Assembly (NCBI RefSeq): GCF_030209475.1
Contig: NZ_JARVRW010000010.1
Location: 183,407 to 247,406, forward strand
Length of the DNA stretch: 64,000 nt
Source of the DNA: Microbacterium sp. lyk4-40-TSB-66
GTDB lineage: Bacteria > Actinomycetota > Actinomycetes > Actinomycetales > Microbacteriaceae
Reading direction: 5' to 3'
Shown here: in pieces, positions 1 through 12,126 of the stretch
Numbering within the stretch: the stretch's first letter is position 1
How the letters are laid out: each line of letters starts with the position of its first letter
Made by a program: the position numbers and the translations under genes
Notes under the pieces: generated by a model
What the model was told of the DNA's origin: nothing
Database searches by the model: none
The model's input: the letters and a program-made list of their open reading frames with translations, nothing else

Positions 1-555
1 ACGAGCGGCCCGGCCGAGCGACGCGGAGTCGTGCACCGCCTCGACGCGGGCACGAGCGGTCTCATGGTCGTCGCCAAGGCCGAGCGCGCCTACACACTGC
101 TCAAGAGCGCGTTCAAAGAACGCGAGGTCGAGAAGATCTACCACGCCGTCGTGCAGGGTCATCCCGATCCGCTCAGCGGAACCATCGACGCGCCGATCGG
201 GCGGCATCCCCACCACTCGTGGAAGTTCGCCGTCACCCCCCACGGCAAGGACTCGGTCACTCACTACGAGACCCTCGAGGCCTTTCCCCGGGCATCGCTC
301 CTCGAGATCCATCTCGAGACGGGCCGCACCCACCAGATCCGCGTGCACATGGCCGCGCACAGGCACCCGTGCGCGGGCGATCCCCTGTACGGGGCCGACC
401 CCACCCTGTCCGCGCGCCTGGGGCTGACGCGGCAGTGGCTGCACGCCCACCGATTGGCCTTCACGCACCCCGGCACGGGGGAGTGGGTCGCGTTCGAGTC
501 GCCCTACCCGCCCGACCTGGCGCGCGCGCTGGAGATCCTCGGCGACGGAGCCTGA
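1..555 (+). CDS. RluA/RluD-family pseudouridine synthase, C-terminal part (5' end outside window)
   Basis: The reading frame is open from the first base and ends at TGA 553-555, so the N-terminus (the usual S4 domain) lies upstream of the window. About ten codons in is the family signature HRLDAGTSG; its Asp is the catalytic nucleophile that isomerises uridine to pseudouridine in rRNA (known for RluA/RluC/RluD). The later blocks [10 protein letters not shown] and [10 protein letters not shown] are also standard for the family. The C-terminal 184 codons fit a full protein of about 300 residues. In actinobacteria this gene usually follows lspA and precedes dnaE, which agrees with dnaE downstream. 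A 9-bp-stem hairpin follows at 575-616. The exact RluA-subfamily target base cannot be told from this fragment. Confidence 0.93.
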   Translation, partial: TSGPAERRGVVHRLDAGTSGLMVVAKAERAYTLLKSAFKEREVEKIYHAVVQGHPDPLSGTIDAPIGRHPHHSWKFAVTPHGKDSVTHYETLEAFPRASLLEIHLETGRTHQIRVHMAAHRHPCAGDPLYGADPTLSARLGLTRQWLHAHRLAFTHPGTGEWVAFESPYPPDLARALEILGDGA

Positions 556-574
556 CGCCGATCCTCACCCGTGT

Positions 575-616
575 CCGCACGATTCCACCCGCGCCGCCGC
601 CTTCGGGATCGTGCGG
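575..616. terminator. Hairpin between convergent genes
   Basis: The arms 575-583 and 608-616 are perfect reverse complements (CCGCACGAT / ATCGTGCGG), and the loop has a GC-rich inner part. It sits between the ends of the pseudouridine synthase (+) and the NUDIX gene (-), where a bidirectional terminator is expected. There is no T-tract. Confidence 0.5.
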
Positions 617-619
617 TCC

Positions 620-1093
620 TCAGCGCCCGCCCTCGAAGAGCGTCGGGTGATCGTCGAGCGCCGCCCGCACGCGCGCCGACATGTCGGCATCCAGGATCTC
701 GTCGAGGGCGGTGATCGGATGCCACCCGACCTCGGTCATCTCCCCGTCGACCGGCACGGGGTCGCCCGAGATCCAGCGGCACGCGAAGGTCAGGTCGAGA
801 TAGTCGCTCTGGTCGCCGTTGGCGTAGGTCACCCGCGGGATCTGATGCACCCAGGCGAGCCTGTCGACGCTGATGCGCACCCCCGCCTCCTCCTCCGCCT
901 CGCGGACGGCGGCGTCGGCGGGTTCCTCGCCCGGGTCGACGATGCCGGTGATCGGCGTCAGCCGTCCGTTGTCGCTGCGGCGACCGAGCAGCACCTGCCC
1001 GTCGTGCACGATGACCGCGGTCACCCCCACGAGAGGGAGGGGACGGATGCCGATGTGACGGCGGAGCTCCAGCACGAAATCAGGGGTGGGCAC
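620..1093 (-). CDS. NUDIX hydrolase
   Basis: The 157-residue protein carries a perfect NUDIX box at about residues 50-72: G-x5-E, then x7, then REAEEEAGV, matching GX5EX7REUXEEXGU. The box binds the divalent metals that hydrolyse nucleoside diphosphates linked to another moiety X. The substrate is not predictable; the compact single-domain form resembles MutT/ADP-ribose-type housekeeping enzymes of actinobacteria. I chose GTG 1093 as the start because the domain begins just after it. The longer frame starting at GTG 1186 adds a Gly/Arg-rich stretch with no domain character and would run into the dnaE promoter. The gene is divergent from dnaE and convergent with the pseudouridine synthase. Confidence 0.85.
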   Translation of the reverse strand: MPTPDFVLELRRHIGIRPLPLVGVTAVIVHDGQVLLGRRSDNGRLTPITGIVDPGEEPADAAVREAEEEAGVRISVDRLAWVHQIPRVTYANGDQSDYLDLTFACRWISGDPVPVDGEMTEVGWHPITALDEILDADMSARVRAALDDHPTLFEGGR

Positions 1094-1181
1094 GCGCCCA
1101 CCGTAGCCGAGCCGCGCGCGGTGGTCGTCGCCGACTGGGCGTCCGCCCCGAACATCGAGGGGCGATGTCGGAGGCCGAACG

Positions 1182-1187
1182 TACACT
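1182..1187 (+). promoter_or_regulatory. -10 box of leaderless dnaE promoter
   Basis: TACACT lies six bases before the dnaE GTG. Initiation about seven bases after the box would place the +1 on the start codon, and no Shine-Dalgarno sequence is present. Confidence 0.55.
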
Positions 1188-1193
1188 CGATAC

Positions 1194-4706
<3,513 letters not shown>

Positions 4707-4759
4707 ATCGCCCCCGAACCTCCCGCTGCAAGCCCCGCGGATGCCGACGAGCCCGTGAT

Positions 4760-4765
4760 TAGGAT
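4760..4765 (+). promoter_or_regulatory. -10 box (TAGGAT) for the next gene
   Basis: TAGGAT is 36 bases upstream of the GTG at 4802. A GAAAGGA ribosome-binding site just before the GTG makes this a leadered transcript, unlike dnaE. Confidence 0.4.
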
Positions 4766-4801
4766 GACCAGGCGCTCCGGCGCCCTGGTGAAAGGATCAT
4801 C

Positions 4802-6238
4802 GTGACCGATCAGAACCCCCACGACGAGAACACCCTCGGCGATCGCGAGCGTCTCGCCGCGCCCGTCGACGAGACGCCCACCCACGACCGCCCCGTCCCG
4901 TCCGCCCGCACGGGGGAGCACCGTTCCGTTCCGGCGTCAGCGCACGCCAACTCCGGCGCGCGCGACCACGACCAGCTCCCTCGCACGGGCGATGCTCCGC
5001 AGTACGGCGTCGGACCGTTCTCCGTCCGCGAGGTCGCCCTCCTCGGCATCTGGGTGGTCGCCTTCTTCGTGTCGTTCTTCCGGATCAACATCCTCGACTC
5101 GCCGTCCGGCGTGCTCATCGGCGGTCCGAACGTCTGGCTGTCGGGACTGTGGTGGATTCCCACCGTCGCGCTCCCGACCGTCGCCGTGGGCCTCCTCGTG
5201 CTCCGCCGGCTCTCGCCCCAGGGCATCCGCCGCGTCGGGTCCCTCGGCATCGACCAGTTCGCCTCGGTCGCCTTCACCGTCGCGGCGTTCGTCTGGGTCT
5301 CCTGGGTGTGGGACACCGTCGTGATCTTCAACGAGACCGGCATCTGGACGCGGTCGTGGGTCATCTGGGTCGAAGCCATCGTCCTGCTCGCAGGAGTGGT
5401 GCTGACCGTCTTCGGACCCCTCATCCCGCCCTTCTCCCAGGACTTCCGGGGCCGCGAGGAGGTTCCGGCGCACCGCAGCGCCCGCCCCATCCGCGCCGTC
5501 GTCGCCCGACCCCGCGCTCCGCGTGCACCGCGCACGCCGCGCCGCGGCGCGGACGACCACATCCCGGCGCACCCGGGCGAAGAGTCGCCCGGCCGCCACG
5601 GCGTCGACGAGGCTGTGCCCGGCAGCTACACCGGATCGACCGACCTCGCGCACGACGAGGCGGCCCCGCGCACCACGGTGCTTCCCGCCCACTCCGAAGG
5701 CGACAGTGACACCGACGTCTTCGCACCCCTGCGCGCGGATCGCGACGACCGGGCCGATGACGCGCAACGATTCGACGCGTACCGCTCCGACGAGGCCCGC
5801 GACGGTGACCGCCGCCACGACGCGTACCGCTCCGAAGACGATCGGTACATCGACGCCCCGCGGCTGCACGGTGACCGACGCGACGACGACCGTCACGACG
5901 GCGACCGACACGATGACGACCGTCACGACGACGACCGTCAGGGCGAGCACGGCCGCTCCGCATACCTGCGCGAGGGGCAGCGCCGGGAGGACGAGTCGCA
6001 CCGCGCCGGCGACCGCGATGCGCGGAACTCCCGTGACGAGCACCCCCACGCGCAGGCGTTCTGGGCGCTCGCGCCGGAGCAGCGCGAGATCGTCGACGAT
6101 TACGGCACGCCGATCTTCCACATCGGCCCCACGGCATGGGCGCTCGTCGTCGAAGACCGGGGCGAGACGTTCGTGGTGCGCCACGACGACGGACGTATCG
6201 GCTACCTGCACGACGTCTCGGGCATCACGCGGGGTTGA
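4802..6238 (+). CDS. Membrane protein with Asp/Arg/His-rich low-complexity tail
   Basis: The 478-residue protein is of unknown function. Residues 1-70 are hydrophilic. Four membrane helices follow at about 75-95, 117-137, 151-169 and 186-206, with many Trp residues, which resembles small actinobacterial membrane proteins seen next to hisD/nrdR. Then comes a long cytosolic-looking segment with repeating Asp-Asp-Arg-His units (about 325-385). A compact C-terminal block (about 418-478, ending near GRIGYLHDVSG) looks folded and conserved. The start is supported by GAAAGGA five bases before GTG 4802. An 18-bp terminator hairpin follows. The repeat codons are near-identical, suggesting expansion by slippage. 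No function is assigned. Confidence 0.8.
   Translation: MTDQNPHDENTLGDRERLAAPVDETPTHDRPVPSARTGEHRSVPASAHANSGARDHDQLPRTGDAPQYGVGPFSVREVALLGIWVVAFFVSFFRINILDSPSGVLIGGPNVWLSGLWWIPTVALPTVAVGLLVLRRLSPQGIRRVGSLGIDQFASVAFTVAAFVWVSWVWDTVVIFNETGIWTRSWVIWVEAIVLLAGVVLTVFGPLIPPFSQDFRGREEVPAHRSARPIRAVVARPRAPRAPRTPRRGADDHIPAHPGEESPGRHGVDEAVPGSYTGSTDLAHDEAAPRTTVLPAHSEGDSDTDVFAPLRADRDDRADDAQRFDAYRSDEARDGDRRHDAYRSEDDRYIDAPRLHGDRRDDDRHDGDRHDDDRHDDDRQGEHGRSAYLREGQRREDESHRAGDRDARNSRDEHPHAQAFWALAPEQREIVDDYGTPIFHIGPTAWALVVEDRGETFVVRHDDGRIGYLHDVSGITRG
5779..5955 (+). repeat. Coding tandem repeats (Asp-Asp-Arg-His units)
   Basis: Short units related to GACGACCGTCACGAC recur head to tail within the membrane-protein gene and encode DDRHDGDR- and DDRHDDDR-like steps. 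The near-identity at DNA level suggests recent slippage. Confidence 0.7.
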
Positions 6239-6243
6239 GCACC

Positions 6244-6284
6244 GCCCTGCGAGCCGCCGCCGTGTGGGCGGCGGCTCGCAGGGC
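6244..6284 (+). terminator. Strong 18-bp hairpin
   Basis: Arms 6244-6261 and 6267-6284 are perfect reverse complements with a five-base loop (GTGTG). It lies immediately after the stop at 6238 and before the hisD promoter. Confidence 0.8.
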
Positions 6285-6457
6285 GCACGTGCGGCTGCTC
6301 GGCGGGTGCCCGTGGTGCGACCCCGCGGACGGTCCGCGCGACGAACGGCACGTGTCTTCGACGGTTGCCCGAGCAGCATCCGATGAGACCCTGTCCGCCC
6401 GGCTGAACACCGACTGCGAGCCGCTCGCCGCGCGCCAGGCACGGTGCGCACGGCCGG

Positions 6458-6463
6458 TAGCCT
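6458..6463 (+). promoter_or_regulatory. -10 box of leaderless hisD promoter
   Basis: TAGCCT lies seven bases before ATG 6471. There is no ribosome-binding site, so transcription likely starts at the ATG. Confidence 0.6.
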
Positions 6464-6470
6464 GGGACGC

Positions 6471-7772
6471 ATGCTCCGCACGATCGATCTCCGCGGCCGC
6501 GTGCTCTCGCCGGCCGAACTCCTGGCCGTCGTCCCGCGCGCCGATGCCGCGCGGGATGAGGCCCTCGTCACGGCTGCGCGTCTCGTCGACGACGTGGCCC
6601 ACCGCGGCGAAGAGGCACTGCGCGAGCAGGCTGCGCGGTTCGACCGAGTGAGCGACCACGCCCTCCGCGTCCCCGCCGACCACCTCGAAGAGGCCTTGCG
6701 AGATCTGGCCCCCGAGATCCGGGCGGCCCTCGATGCCGCCATCGAGCGGGTGCGCACGGCATCCGCCGCGCAAGTCCCCCCTCCCGTCGTCACCGAGATC
6801 GGCGTCGGCGCCCGCGTGACGCAGCGCTGGCAGCCGGTGCGCCGCGTCGGCCTGTACGTACCGGGCGGCAAGGCGGTCTACCCCTCGAGCGTCGTGATGA
6901 ACGTCGTCCCGGCCCAGGTCGCGGGCGTGCGCGAAGTCGCGCTCGCCTCACCCCCGCAGTCAGCGTTCGGCGGACGCGTCCACCCCGTCATCCTCGCGGC
7001 CGCGCGTCTGCTCGGCGTCACCGAGGTCTACGCGATGGGCGGCGCCGGCGCCATCGGGGCCTTCGCCTACGGGGTGTCCGAGATCGGCCTCGACCCCGTC
7101 GACGTCGTCACCGGACCCGGCAACAACTTCGTCGCCTCCGCCAAGCGCGCCGTGGCCGGTCGCGTCGGCACGGACTCCGAGGCGGGGGCGACCGAGATCC
7201 TCGTCGTCGCCGACGACAGCGCCGAGCCCCACCTGGTCGCGGCCGACCTCGTCAGCCAGGCGGAGCACGACGAGCAAGCCTCTGCCGTGCTCGTCACCGA
7301 CTCCGCCGCGCTGGCCGAGGCCGTGCAAGCGGCCCTGCCCGCCCGCGTGGCGGCGACCCGTCACAGCGAGCGCGTGACCGCCGCCTTCCACGGCCCGCAG
7401 TCGGCTGTCGTGCTCGTCGACGACGTCGCGCAGGCAACCGCGTTCAGCAACGCCTACGCTCCCGAGCACCTGGAGCTGCACCTCTCCGATCCTCGGCCCG
7501 AGGACTTCGTCAACGCGGGAGCGGTCTTCGTCGGGCCGTACACGCCCGTGAGCCTGGGCGATTACCTCGCCGGCAGCAATCACGTCCTCCCCACGGGTGG
7601 TCAGGCGCGTTATGGAGCAGGGCTTTCGGCGGCCACGTTCCTGCGGCCCCAGCAGGTCGTGGAGTACGACCGTGCGGCGCTTTCCGAGGTACGGGATGCC
7701 ATCGTCACCCTCGCCGAAGCCGAGGCGCTGCCCGCGCACGGCGAGGCCGTGACCGCGCGCTTCGAGGTCTGA
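6471..7772 (+). CDS. hisD: Histidinol dehydrogenase
   Basis: The 433-residue enzyme catalyses the last two steps of histidine synthesis (L-histidinol to L-histidine, two NAD+ reductions, Zn2+). Seen in the sequence: the Zn/substrate segment SQAEHDEQ (near 261-268), APEHLEL with the catalytic Glu-His pair (near 330), [10 protein letters not shown] (near 367), and the nucleotide-fold stretch [12 protein letters not shown]. Length is typical. The ATG at 6471 is preferred over an upstream in-frame GTG because TAGCCT sits seven bases before it. Other his genes are not in the window; hisD here heads hisD-nrdR-pyrD with tiny gaps (2 and 2-5 bases), so the three are probably cotranscribed. Confidence 0.97.
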   Translation: MLRTIDLRGRVLSPAELLAVVPRADAARDEALVTAARLVDDVAHRGEEALREQAARFDRVSDHALRVPADHLEEALRDLAPEIRAALDAAIERVRTASAAQVPPPVVTEIGVGARVTQRWQPVRRVGLYVPGGKAVYPSSVVMNVVPAQVAGVREVALASPPQSAFGGRVHPVILAAARLLGVTEVYAMGGAGAIGAFAYGVSEIGLDPVDVVTGPGNNFVASAKRAVAGRVGTDSEAGATEILVVADDSAEPHLVAADLVSQAEHDEQASAVLVTDSAALAEAVQAALPARVAATRHSERVTAAFHGPQSAVVLVDDVAQATAFSNAYAPEHLELHLSDPRPEDFVNAGAVFVGPYTPVSLGDYLAGSNHVLPTGGQARYGAGLSAATFLRPQQVVEYDRAALSEVRDAIVTLAEAEALPAHGEAVTARFEV

Positions 7773-7774
7773 CC

Positions 7775-8275
7775 GTGCACTGCCCGTTCTGCCGCAACCC
7801 CGACTCCCGCGTCATCGACTCCCGCACGAGCGACGACGGCCTCAGCATCCGTCGCCGCCGGCAGTGCCCGAAGTGCGGAGGACGGTTCTCGACCGTCGAG
7901 ACCGCGAGCCTCAACGTCATCAAGCGTTCGGGTGTGGTCGAGCCGTTCAGCCGCGAGAAGGTGATGTCGGGCGTGCGCAAGGCGTGTCAGGGAAGGCCGG
8001 TCACCGACGCCGACCTCGCGGTGCTCGCCCAGCGGGTCGAGGAGGCCATCCGTCAGACCGGATCGTCGCAGATCGAGGCGAACGAGATCGGTCTGTCGAT
8101 CCTCGGCCCGCTCCGTGATCTCGACGAGGTCGCGTACCTGCGCTTCGCGAGCGTCTACCAGGCGTTCGATTCTCTCGAAGACTTCGACGCGGCGATCGCT
8201 CAGCTGCGCGCGGATCACGCGGACCGCGCCGCCGCCCCCGCAGACGACGAGCTCGACAGGCGTCCAGTAGCCTGA
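7775..8275 (+). CDS. nrdR: Transcriptional repressor NrdR
   Basis: The 166-residue regulator represses ribonucleotide reductase genes by binding NrdR boxes when loaded with dATP/ATP. The N-terminal zinc ribbon has CPFC and CPKC pairs (residues 3-6 and about 31-34). It is followed by the conserved [17 protein letters not shown] stretch and an ATP-cone domain (about 49-140; [14 protein letters not shown]). The GTG start follows the hisD stop by two bases, so translation is probably coupled. Length is standard for the family (about 150-170). The target nrd genes are not in this window. Confidence 0.97.
   Translation: MHCPFCRNPDSRVIDSRTSDDGLSIRRRRQCPKCGGRFSTVETASLNVIKRSGVVEPFSREKVMSGVRKACQGRPVTDADLAVLAQRVEEAIRQTGSSQIEANEIGLSILGPLRDLDEVAYLRFASVYQAFDSLEDFDAAIAQLRADHADRAAAPADDELDRRPVA
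8268..8273 (+). promoter_or_regulatory. -10 box of possible internal pyrD promoter
   Basis: TAGCCT ends seven bases before ATG 8281, inside the last codons of nrdR. It gives pyrD the option of its own leaderless transcript. Confidence 0.5.
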
Positions 8276-8280
8276 CGGTG

Positions 8281-9306
8281 ATGTATCCCCTTCTCTTCCG
8301 CACGATCCTCACCCGCCTCGATCCCGAGTTCGCCCACCACCTCGGCGCGCTCGTCATCCGCGCCGCGGGCGTCGAGCCGGTGGCATCCGTCGTCCGCCGC
8401 TTCACGTCACCGGCATCCGACCAGCGGGTGAAGGCCCTCGGGCTCGACTTCCCGTCGCCCTTCGGCGTCGCGGCGGGTTTCGACAAGAACGTCACGATGG
8501 GGCGGGGCCTCGGCGCCCTGGGGTTCGGCCACGTCGAGGTGGGCACCGTCACGGCGCTCCCGCAGCCGGGCAACCCCAAGCCGCGCCTGTTCCGCCTCGT
8601 CGCCGACCGTGCGGTGATCAACCGCATGGGCTTCAACAACGACGGAGCGGCTGCGGCCGCAGCCAAGCTCCGGCGTCTGCGCCGATCGCGCACGCGTCCG
8701 GTCATCGGTGTGAACATCGGCAAGAGTCGTGTCGTCGCCGTCGAGGACGCCACCACCGACTACGTCCGCAGCGCAAAGATGCTCGCGCCGCTCGCCGATT
8801 ACCTCGTGGTCAACGTCTCCTCACCCAACACGCCGGGACTCCGCGGGCTCCAGGCGGTCGAGACGCTCCGTCCGCTCCTGACGGCCGTTCGGGATGCCGC
8901 AGGCGACACCCCGCTCCTGGTCAAGATCGCGCCCGACCTCGACGACGCCGAGGTGCGCGACATCACGCGACTGGCCGTCGACGCGGGTCTGTCGGGCATC
9001 ATCGCCACGAACACGACGATCGAGCGTACGGGACTCCGGACGGATGCCGCGACCGTGGAAGCCGCCGGCACCGGTGGGCTGTCCGGCGCACCGCTGAAGG
9101 CGCGCGCGACCGCGGTGCTGCGCCTCGTCCGCGAGGCGGTCCCGGCGGAGTTCGTGGTCATCTCGGCCGGGGGAGTCGAGACCGCCGAGGACGTGCGCGA
9201 GCGCCTCGCCGCCGGTGCGACCCTGGTGCAGGGGTACACCGGATTCCTCTACCGCGGGCCGCTCTGGGCCCGTCAGATCAACCGCGGCCTCGCTCGCGCA
9301 CGCTGA
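8281..9306 (+). CDS. pyrD: Dihydroorotate dehydrogenase (quinone), class 2
   Basis: The enzyme of about 341 residues oxidises dihydroorotate to orotate in pyrimidine synthesis and passes electrons to the membrane quinone (menaquinone in this group). The N-terminal amphipathic helix ([19 protein letters not shown]) marks class 2. Also present are the FMN-site [16 protein letters not shown], the catalytic-Ser loop NVSSPNTPG, and the C-terminal SAGGVET and [13 protein letters not shown] 8278 is a possible alternative start one codon earlier; the seven-base distance from TAGCCT favours ATG 8281. The gene is coupled to nrdR. A 57-bp palindromic repeat and a terminator follow. Confidence 0.97.
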   Translation: MYPLLFRTILTRLDPEFAHHLGALVIRAAGVEPVASVVRRFTSPASDQRVKALGLDFPSPFGVAAGFDKNVTMGRGLGALGFGHVEVGTVTALPQPGNPKPRLFRLVADRAVINRMGFNNDGAAAAAAKLRRLRRSRTRPVIGVNIGKSRVVAVEDATTDYVRSAKMLAPLADYLVVNVSSPNTPGLRGLQAVETLRPLLTAVRDAAGDTPLLVKIAPDLDDAEVRDITRLAVDAGLSGIIATNTTIERTGLRTDAATVEAAGTGGLSGAPLKARATAVLRLVREAVPAEFVVISAGGVETAEDVRERLAAGATLVQGYTGFLYRGPLWARQINRGLARAR

Positions 9307-9386
9307 CGGCTCCGCCGCCGGCGTCCGCTGGCTTCACGCCTGCCGCCGCTCGCTGACGCGCCCGTGCGACGCGTACCCGTGTCGGG

Positions 9387-9442
9387 TGTCCACGACACGC
9401 CGCTGCGCGCGCGGTCGCGCGGAGTGTCGTGGACACTCGACG
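9387..9442. repeat. Dispersed ~57-bp palindromic repeat, copy A
   Basis: The outer arms TGTCCACGACAC and GTGTCGTGGACA are reverse complements and flank a CGCGC-rich centre. Nearly the same sequence recurs at 49450-49506. It is intergenic, downstream of pyrD. Confidence 0.7.
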
Positions 9443-9460
9443 CCCGCGGCGGCGACGCAA

Positions 9461-9497
9461 CGACGAAGCGGCGCGCCCGAAGGCGCGCCGCTCGTCG
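9461..9497. terminator. Bidirectional terminator hairpin
   Basis: Arms 9467-9477 and 9482-9492 (AGCGGCGCGCC / GGCGCGCCGCT) with a CGAA loop lie between convergent pyrD and the DUF3043 gene. Confidence 0.7.
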
Positions 9498-9509
9498 GAT
9501 CGGGTGAGG

Positions 9510-10082
9510 TCAGACCGGGTACTGGCCGCGCTTGACCTGCGCCTTGGGCAGACGCATGAAGCGCATCTGCACGGTGCGCATCGCCGCGTACCAGCCGAGA
9601 CCCTTCTCGAGCCGGCTTTCGCCGAACTTCTCCTTCGCGGCCTTCTTCACGCGGATGGAGGTGATGATCATGTCGCCGACGACGAACAGGATGAAGATCC
9701 ACAGCGCCACGAACGACCAGTACTGGAAGATCGACATGGGGATGAGGGTCGCGACGATGACGAGCACCATGAACGGCATGACGCCCTCACCGAGGTGCCA
9801 TCCGGCATCCACGAAGTCGCGCGCGAAGCGGCGCTGGGGTCCGCGGTCGCGCACCGGGAGGTAGCGCTCTTCGCCGGCGGCCATGCCGATCCGGGCCTTC
9901 TCGCGCTGCGCGGCGAGGTCGGCGCGAGCGCGGGCCTTGGCCTCTTTGGTGTCGGGAACGAGGGGACGCTTGCGTGCAGCCTCCTGCTCGGCGCGCGACG
10001 GGGTCGCACGGCCCTTGCCCGTGCCCATCTCCGACGGGTCGACGGGGGTGTCGTTGGGTGCGGGGGCGGGGGACTTGGCCAC
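9510..10082 (-). CDS. DUF3043 membrane protein
   Basis: The 190-residue protein matches the actinobacterial DUF3043 family in architecture. A charged, Arg/Lys/Ala-rich cytosolic half (about 1-98) contains PVRDRGPQRRFARDFVDAGW. Two membrane helices follow (about 101-117 and 122-140), then a basic C-terminus. The function of the family is unknown. GTG 10082 is chosen because GAGG sits six bases upstream and homologous character starts there. The longer frame to 10352 would overlap the divergent dipeptidase gene. Its promoter region (10083-10128) is shared with that gene. Confidence 0.88.
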   Translation of the reverse strand: MAKSPAPAPNDTPVDPSEMGTGKGRATPSRAEQEAARKRPLVPDTKEAKARARADLAAQREKARIGMAAGEERYLPVRDRGPQRRFARDFVDAGWHLGEGVMPFMVLVIVATLIPMSIFQYWSFVALWIFILFVVGDMIITSIRVKKAAKEKFGESRLEKGLGWYAAMRTVQMRFMRLPKAQVKRGQYPV

Positions 10083-10115
10083 GGGAAACCTCGGTGCTTC
10101 GCTGATCAGGAGATT

Positions 10116-10121
10116 TAAGAT
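10116..10121 (+). promoter_or_regulatory. -10 box of leaderless dipeptidase promoter
   Basis: TAAGAT is seven bases before ATG 10129. An AGGAG motif at 10108-10112 is too far (16 bases) to serve the ATG well. Confidence 0.5.
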
Positions 10122-10128
10122 TACCCGC

Positions 10129-11523
10129 ATGACCCTCGACCTGTCCCGGCAGGACGCTGTGCAAAATGCAGCGGACTCCGGCATCCCCGCAGCCCTCGCC
10201 GATCTCGGTTCCCTCGTGCGCATCCCCTCGATCGCCTGGCCGGCGTTCGACCAGTCCGCGCTCGTCGAGAGCGCCGATGCCGTCGCCGCCCTTCTCGAGG
10301 GCACCGGCGTCTTCGATTCGGTGAAGGTCGCGCGCGCCGCCATCCCCGACACCGACGAGATGGGTCAGCCCGCGGTGCTCGCGTCGCGCGCCGCGCGCAA
10401 CGGACGACCCACGGTGCTGCTGTACGCGCACCACGACGTGCAGCCTCCCGGCGACGAAGCGCTCTGGGACTCCCCGCCGTTCCAGCCGACCGTGCGCGGC
10501 GGACGTCTCTACGGTCGCGGCGCCGCCGACGACAAGGCCGGCATCATGGCCCACGTCGGTGCCATCCGCGCCGTGGCCGAGGTGCTCGGAGACGACCTCG
10601 ACCTGGGCCTCGCCGTCTTCATCGAGGGCGAAGAGGAGTACGGCTCCCGATCGTTCGCGCAGTTCCTGTCCGACAACGCCGAGGTGCTCCGCTCCGACGT
10701 GATCGTCGTCGCCGACTCGGGCAACTGGGACGAACGCACCCCGGGACTCACCGTGTCCCTGCGCGGCAACGCCCGCTTCACCCTGACGGTCAAGACGCTC
10801 GAGCACGCGTCGCACTCGGGCATGATGGGCGGCGCGGTCCCGGATGCCATGCTCGCCACGGTCAAGCTGCTCGCGACCCTCTGGGACGACGACGGCGCGG
10901 TGGCGGTCGACGGTCTCGCGGTGCGCGACGCCGCGACTCCCGATTACGACGAGGCGAAGCTGCGTTCGGAGTCGGGCCTGCTGGAGGGAGTCACCCCCAT
11001 CGGGCGCGACTCGATCCTCAGCCGCATCTGGAACAAGCCGTCGATCACGATCACCGGATGGGATGCCACGCCCGTGTCCGCGGCATCCAACACCCTGGCT
11101 CCCGAGACGAGCGTCGTCATCAGCGCACGTGTCGCTCCCGGACAGGATGCCGAGGAGGCGTTCGCCGCGATCGAGAAGCACCTGCGCGCGCACGTCCCGT
11201 TCGGCGCGCGGCTGGAGTTCAGCGACGTCGACTGCGGCGATTCGTTCCTCGTCGACACGAGTGGATGGGCCGTCGGTGACGCACGCGAGGCCTTCGCGAA
11301 GGGGTACGGGGTCGAGTCCGTCGACGTGGGCATCGGCGGATCGATCCCCTTCATCGCCGACCTCGTGCGCGAGTTCCCGGCCGCCCAGATCCTCGTCACG
11401 GGAGTGGAGGATCCGCACGCGCGGGCGCACAGCCCCAACGAGTCGCTGCACCTCGAGACGTTCCGCAACGCCCTCGTCTCCGAGGCCCTCCTGTTGACCC
11501 GGTTGAACGACCGAACCGTCTGA
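10129..11523 (+). CDS. M20-family metallopeptidase (dipeptidase)
   Basis: The cytosolic zinc aminoacyl-peptidase of about 464 residues matches family M20/CNDP-like dipeptidases. Metal ligands and catalytic residues are visible: YAHHDVQPPG (near 98-107), GRGAADDKAG (His replaced by Ala-rich spacing but Asp-Asp present), EGEEEYGS (catalytic and metal Glu pair, near 165), and a late HSPNES metal-His motif. The dimerisation domain lies in between (about 200-330). Family members cleave dipeptides with broad specificity or act on N-acyl substrates; the exact substrate is unknown. The in-frame region upstream of ATG 10129 is promoter and the divergent gene, so the first ATG after TAAGAT is the start. 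Confidence 0.93.
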   Translation: MTLDLSRQDAVQNAADSGIPAALADLGSLVRIPSIAWPAFDQSALVESADAVAALLEGTGVFDSVKVARAAIPDTDEMGQPAVLASRAARNGRPTVLLYAHHDVQPPGDEALWDSPPFQPTVRGGRLYGRGAADDKAGIMAHVGAIRAVAEVLGDDLDLGLAVFIEGEEEYGSRSFAQFLSDNAEVLRSDVIVVADSGNWDERTPGLTVSLRGNARFTLTVKTLEHASHSGMMGGAVPDAMLATVKLLATLWDDDGAVAVDGLAVRDAATPDYDEAKLRSESGLLEGVTPIGRDSILSRIWNKPSITITGWDATPVSAASNTLAPETSVVISARVAPGQDAEEAFAAIEKHLRAHVPFGARLEFSDVDCGDSFLVDTSGWAVGDAREAFAKGYGVESVDVGIGGSIPFIADLVREFPAAQILVTGVEDPHARAHSPNESLHLETFRNALVSEALLLTRLNDRTV

Positions 11524-11548
11524 CGGGGCCGCCGCGGCGGGATCGGCG

Positions 11549-11554
11549 TAGACT
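11549..11554 (+). promoter_or_regulatory. -10 box (TAGACT) of erpA
   Basis: TAGACT stands 40 bases before the erpA ATG. It is the same hexamer as in the ctaC and rpsA promoters. Confidence 0.45.
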
Positions 11555-11594
11555 CCATACGTCCCCGCGACCGATCAACCCGAAGGGCATCGCC

Positions 11595-11960
11595 ATGACC
11601 GACACCACTCTGTCGTCCTCCGCCGACACCCGCGAGCACGGCGTGGGCCTCACCGCCGCCGCCTCCGACAAGGTGAAGAGCCTGCTGTCGCAGGAGGGTC
11701 GCGACGACCTGCGTCTGCGCGTCGCCGTCCAGCCCGGCGGATGCTCCGGACTCATCTACCAGCTCTACTTCGACGAGCGTTACCTCGACGGCGACAAGGT
11801 CGTCGACTTCGACGGCGTCGAGGTCATCGTCGACGACATGAGCGTGCCGTACCTCGACGGTGCGAGCATCGACTTCAAGGACACGATCTCCGAGCAGGGT
11901 TTCACCATCGACAACCCCAACGCGCAGGGTTCCTGCGCCTGCGGCGACAGCTTCCACTGA
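11595..11960 (+). CDS. erpA: Iron-sulfur cluster insertion protein, A-type carrier
   Basis: The 121-residue HesB/IscA-family protein carries [Fe-S] clusters to client apoproteins. The three conserved cysteines are present: one in GGCSG (about residue 50) and a CAC pair at 114 and 116 (GSCACGDSF). In actinobacteria this stand-alone A-type carrier commonly sits just before ctaC, as here. That fits a role in maturing Fe-S proteins such as the Rieske subunit encoded nearby (inference). A terminator hairpin at 11990-12038 separates it from ctaC, so it is probably its own transcription unit. Confidence 0.93.
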   Translation: MTDTTLSSSADTREHGVGLTAAASDKVKSLLSQEGRDDLRLRVAVQPGGCSGLIYQLYFDERYLDGDKVVDFDGVEVIVDDMSVPYLDGASIDFKDTISEQGFTIDNPNAQGSCACGDSFH

Positions 11961-11989
11961 GCTCGGTCGCTGTTCGACAGCGTCGTTTT

Positions 11990-12038
11990 CGAGAACCCCC
12001 GGGACCACGGATCACACCGTGGAATCCGGGGGTTCTCG
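11990..12038 (+). terminator. Terminator hairpin after erpA
   Basis: Outer arms 11990-12002 and 12026-12038 (CGAGAACCCCCGG and its complement) enclose an inner stem CCACGG/CCGTGG (12005-12010, 12017-12022). Confidence 0.8.
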
Positions 12039-12085
12039 ATGTCTCGGCACTGGACGAATGGCCTGAGAACGGTGAGAGGTTGCCG

Positions 12086-12091
12086 TAGACT
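12086..12091 (+). promoter_or_regulatory. -10 box (TAGACT) of ctaC operon
   Basis: TAGACT lies 35 bases before the ctaC GTG. GGAAAGG at 12113-12119 is the ribosome-binding site. The -35 is weak. Confidence 0.5.
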
Positions 12092-12126
12092 GTCAAAGCT
12101 TCATCCACGACCCGGAAAGGTGCATT

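Noticed and set aside
10120..10131. Possible ATT start three codons before the M20 dipeptidase ATG, seven bases after AGGAG
   Set aside because: TAAGAT seven bases before ATG 10129 explains the start better as leaderless; no conserved residues precede the ATG.
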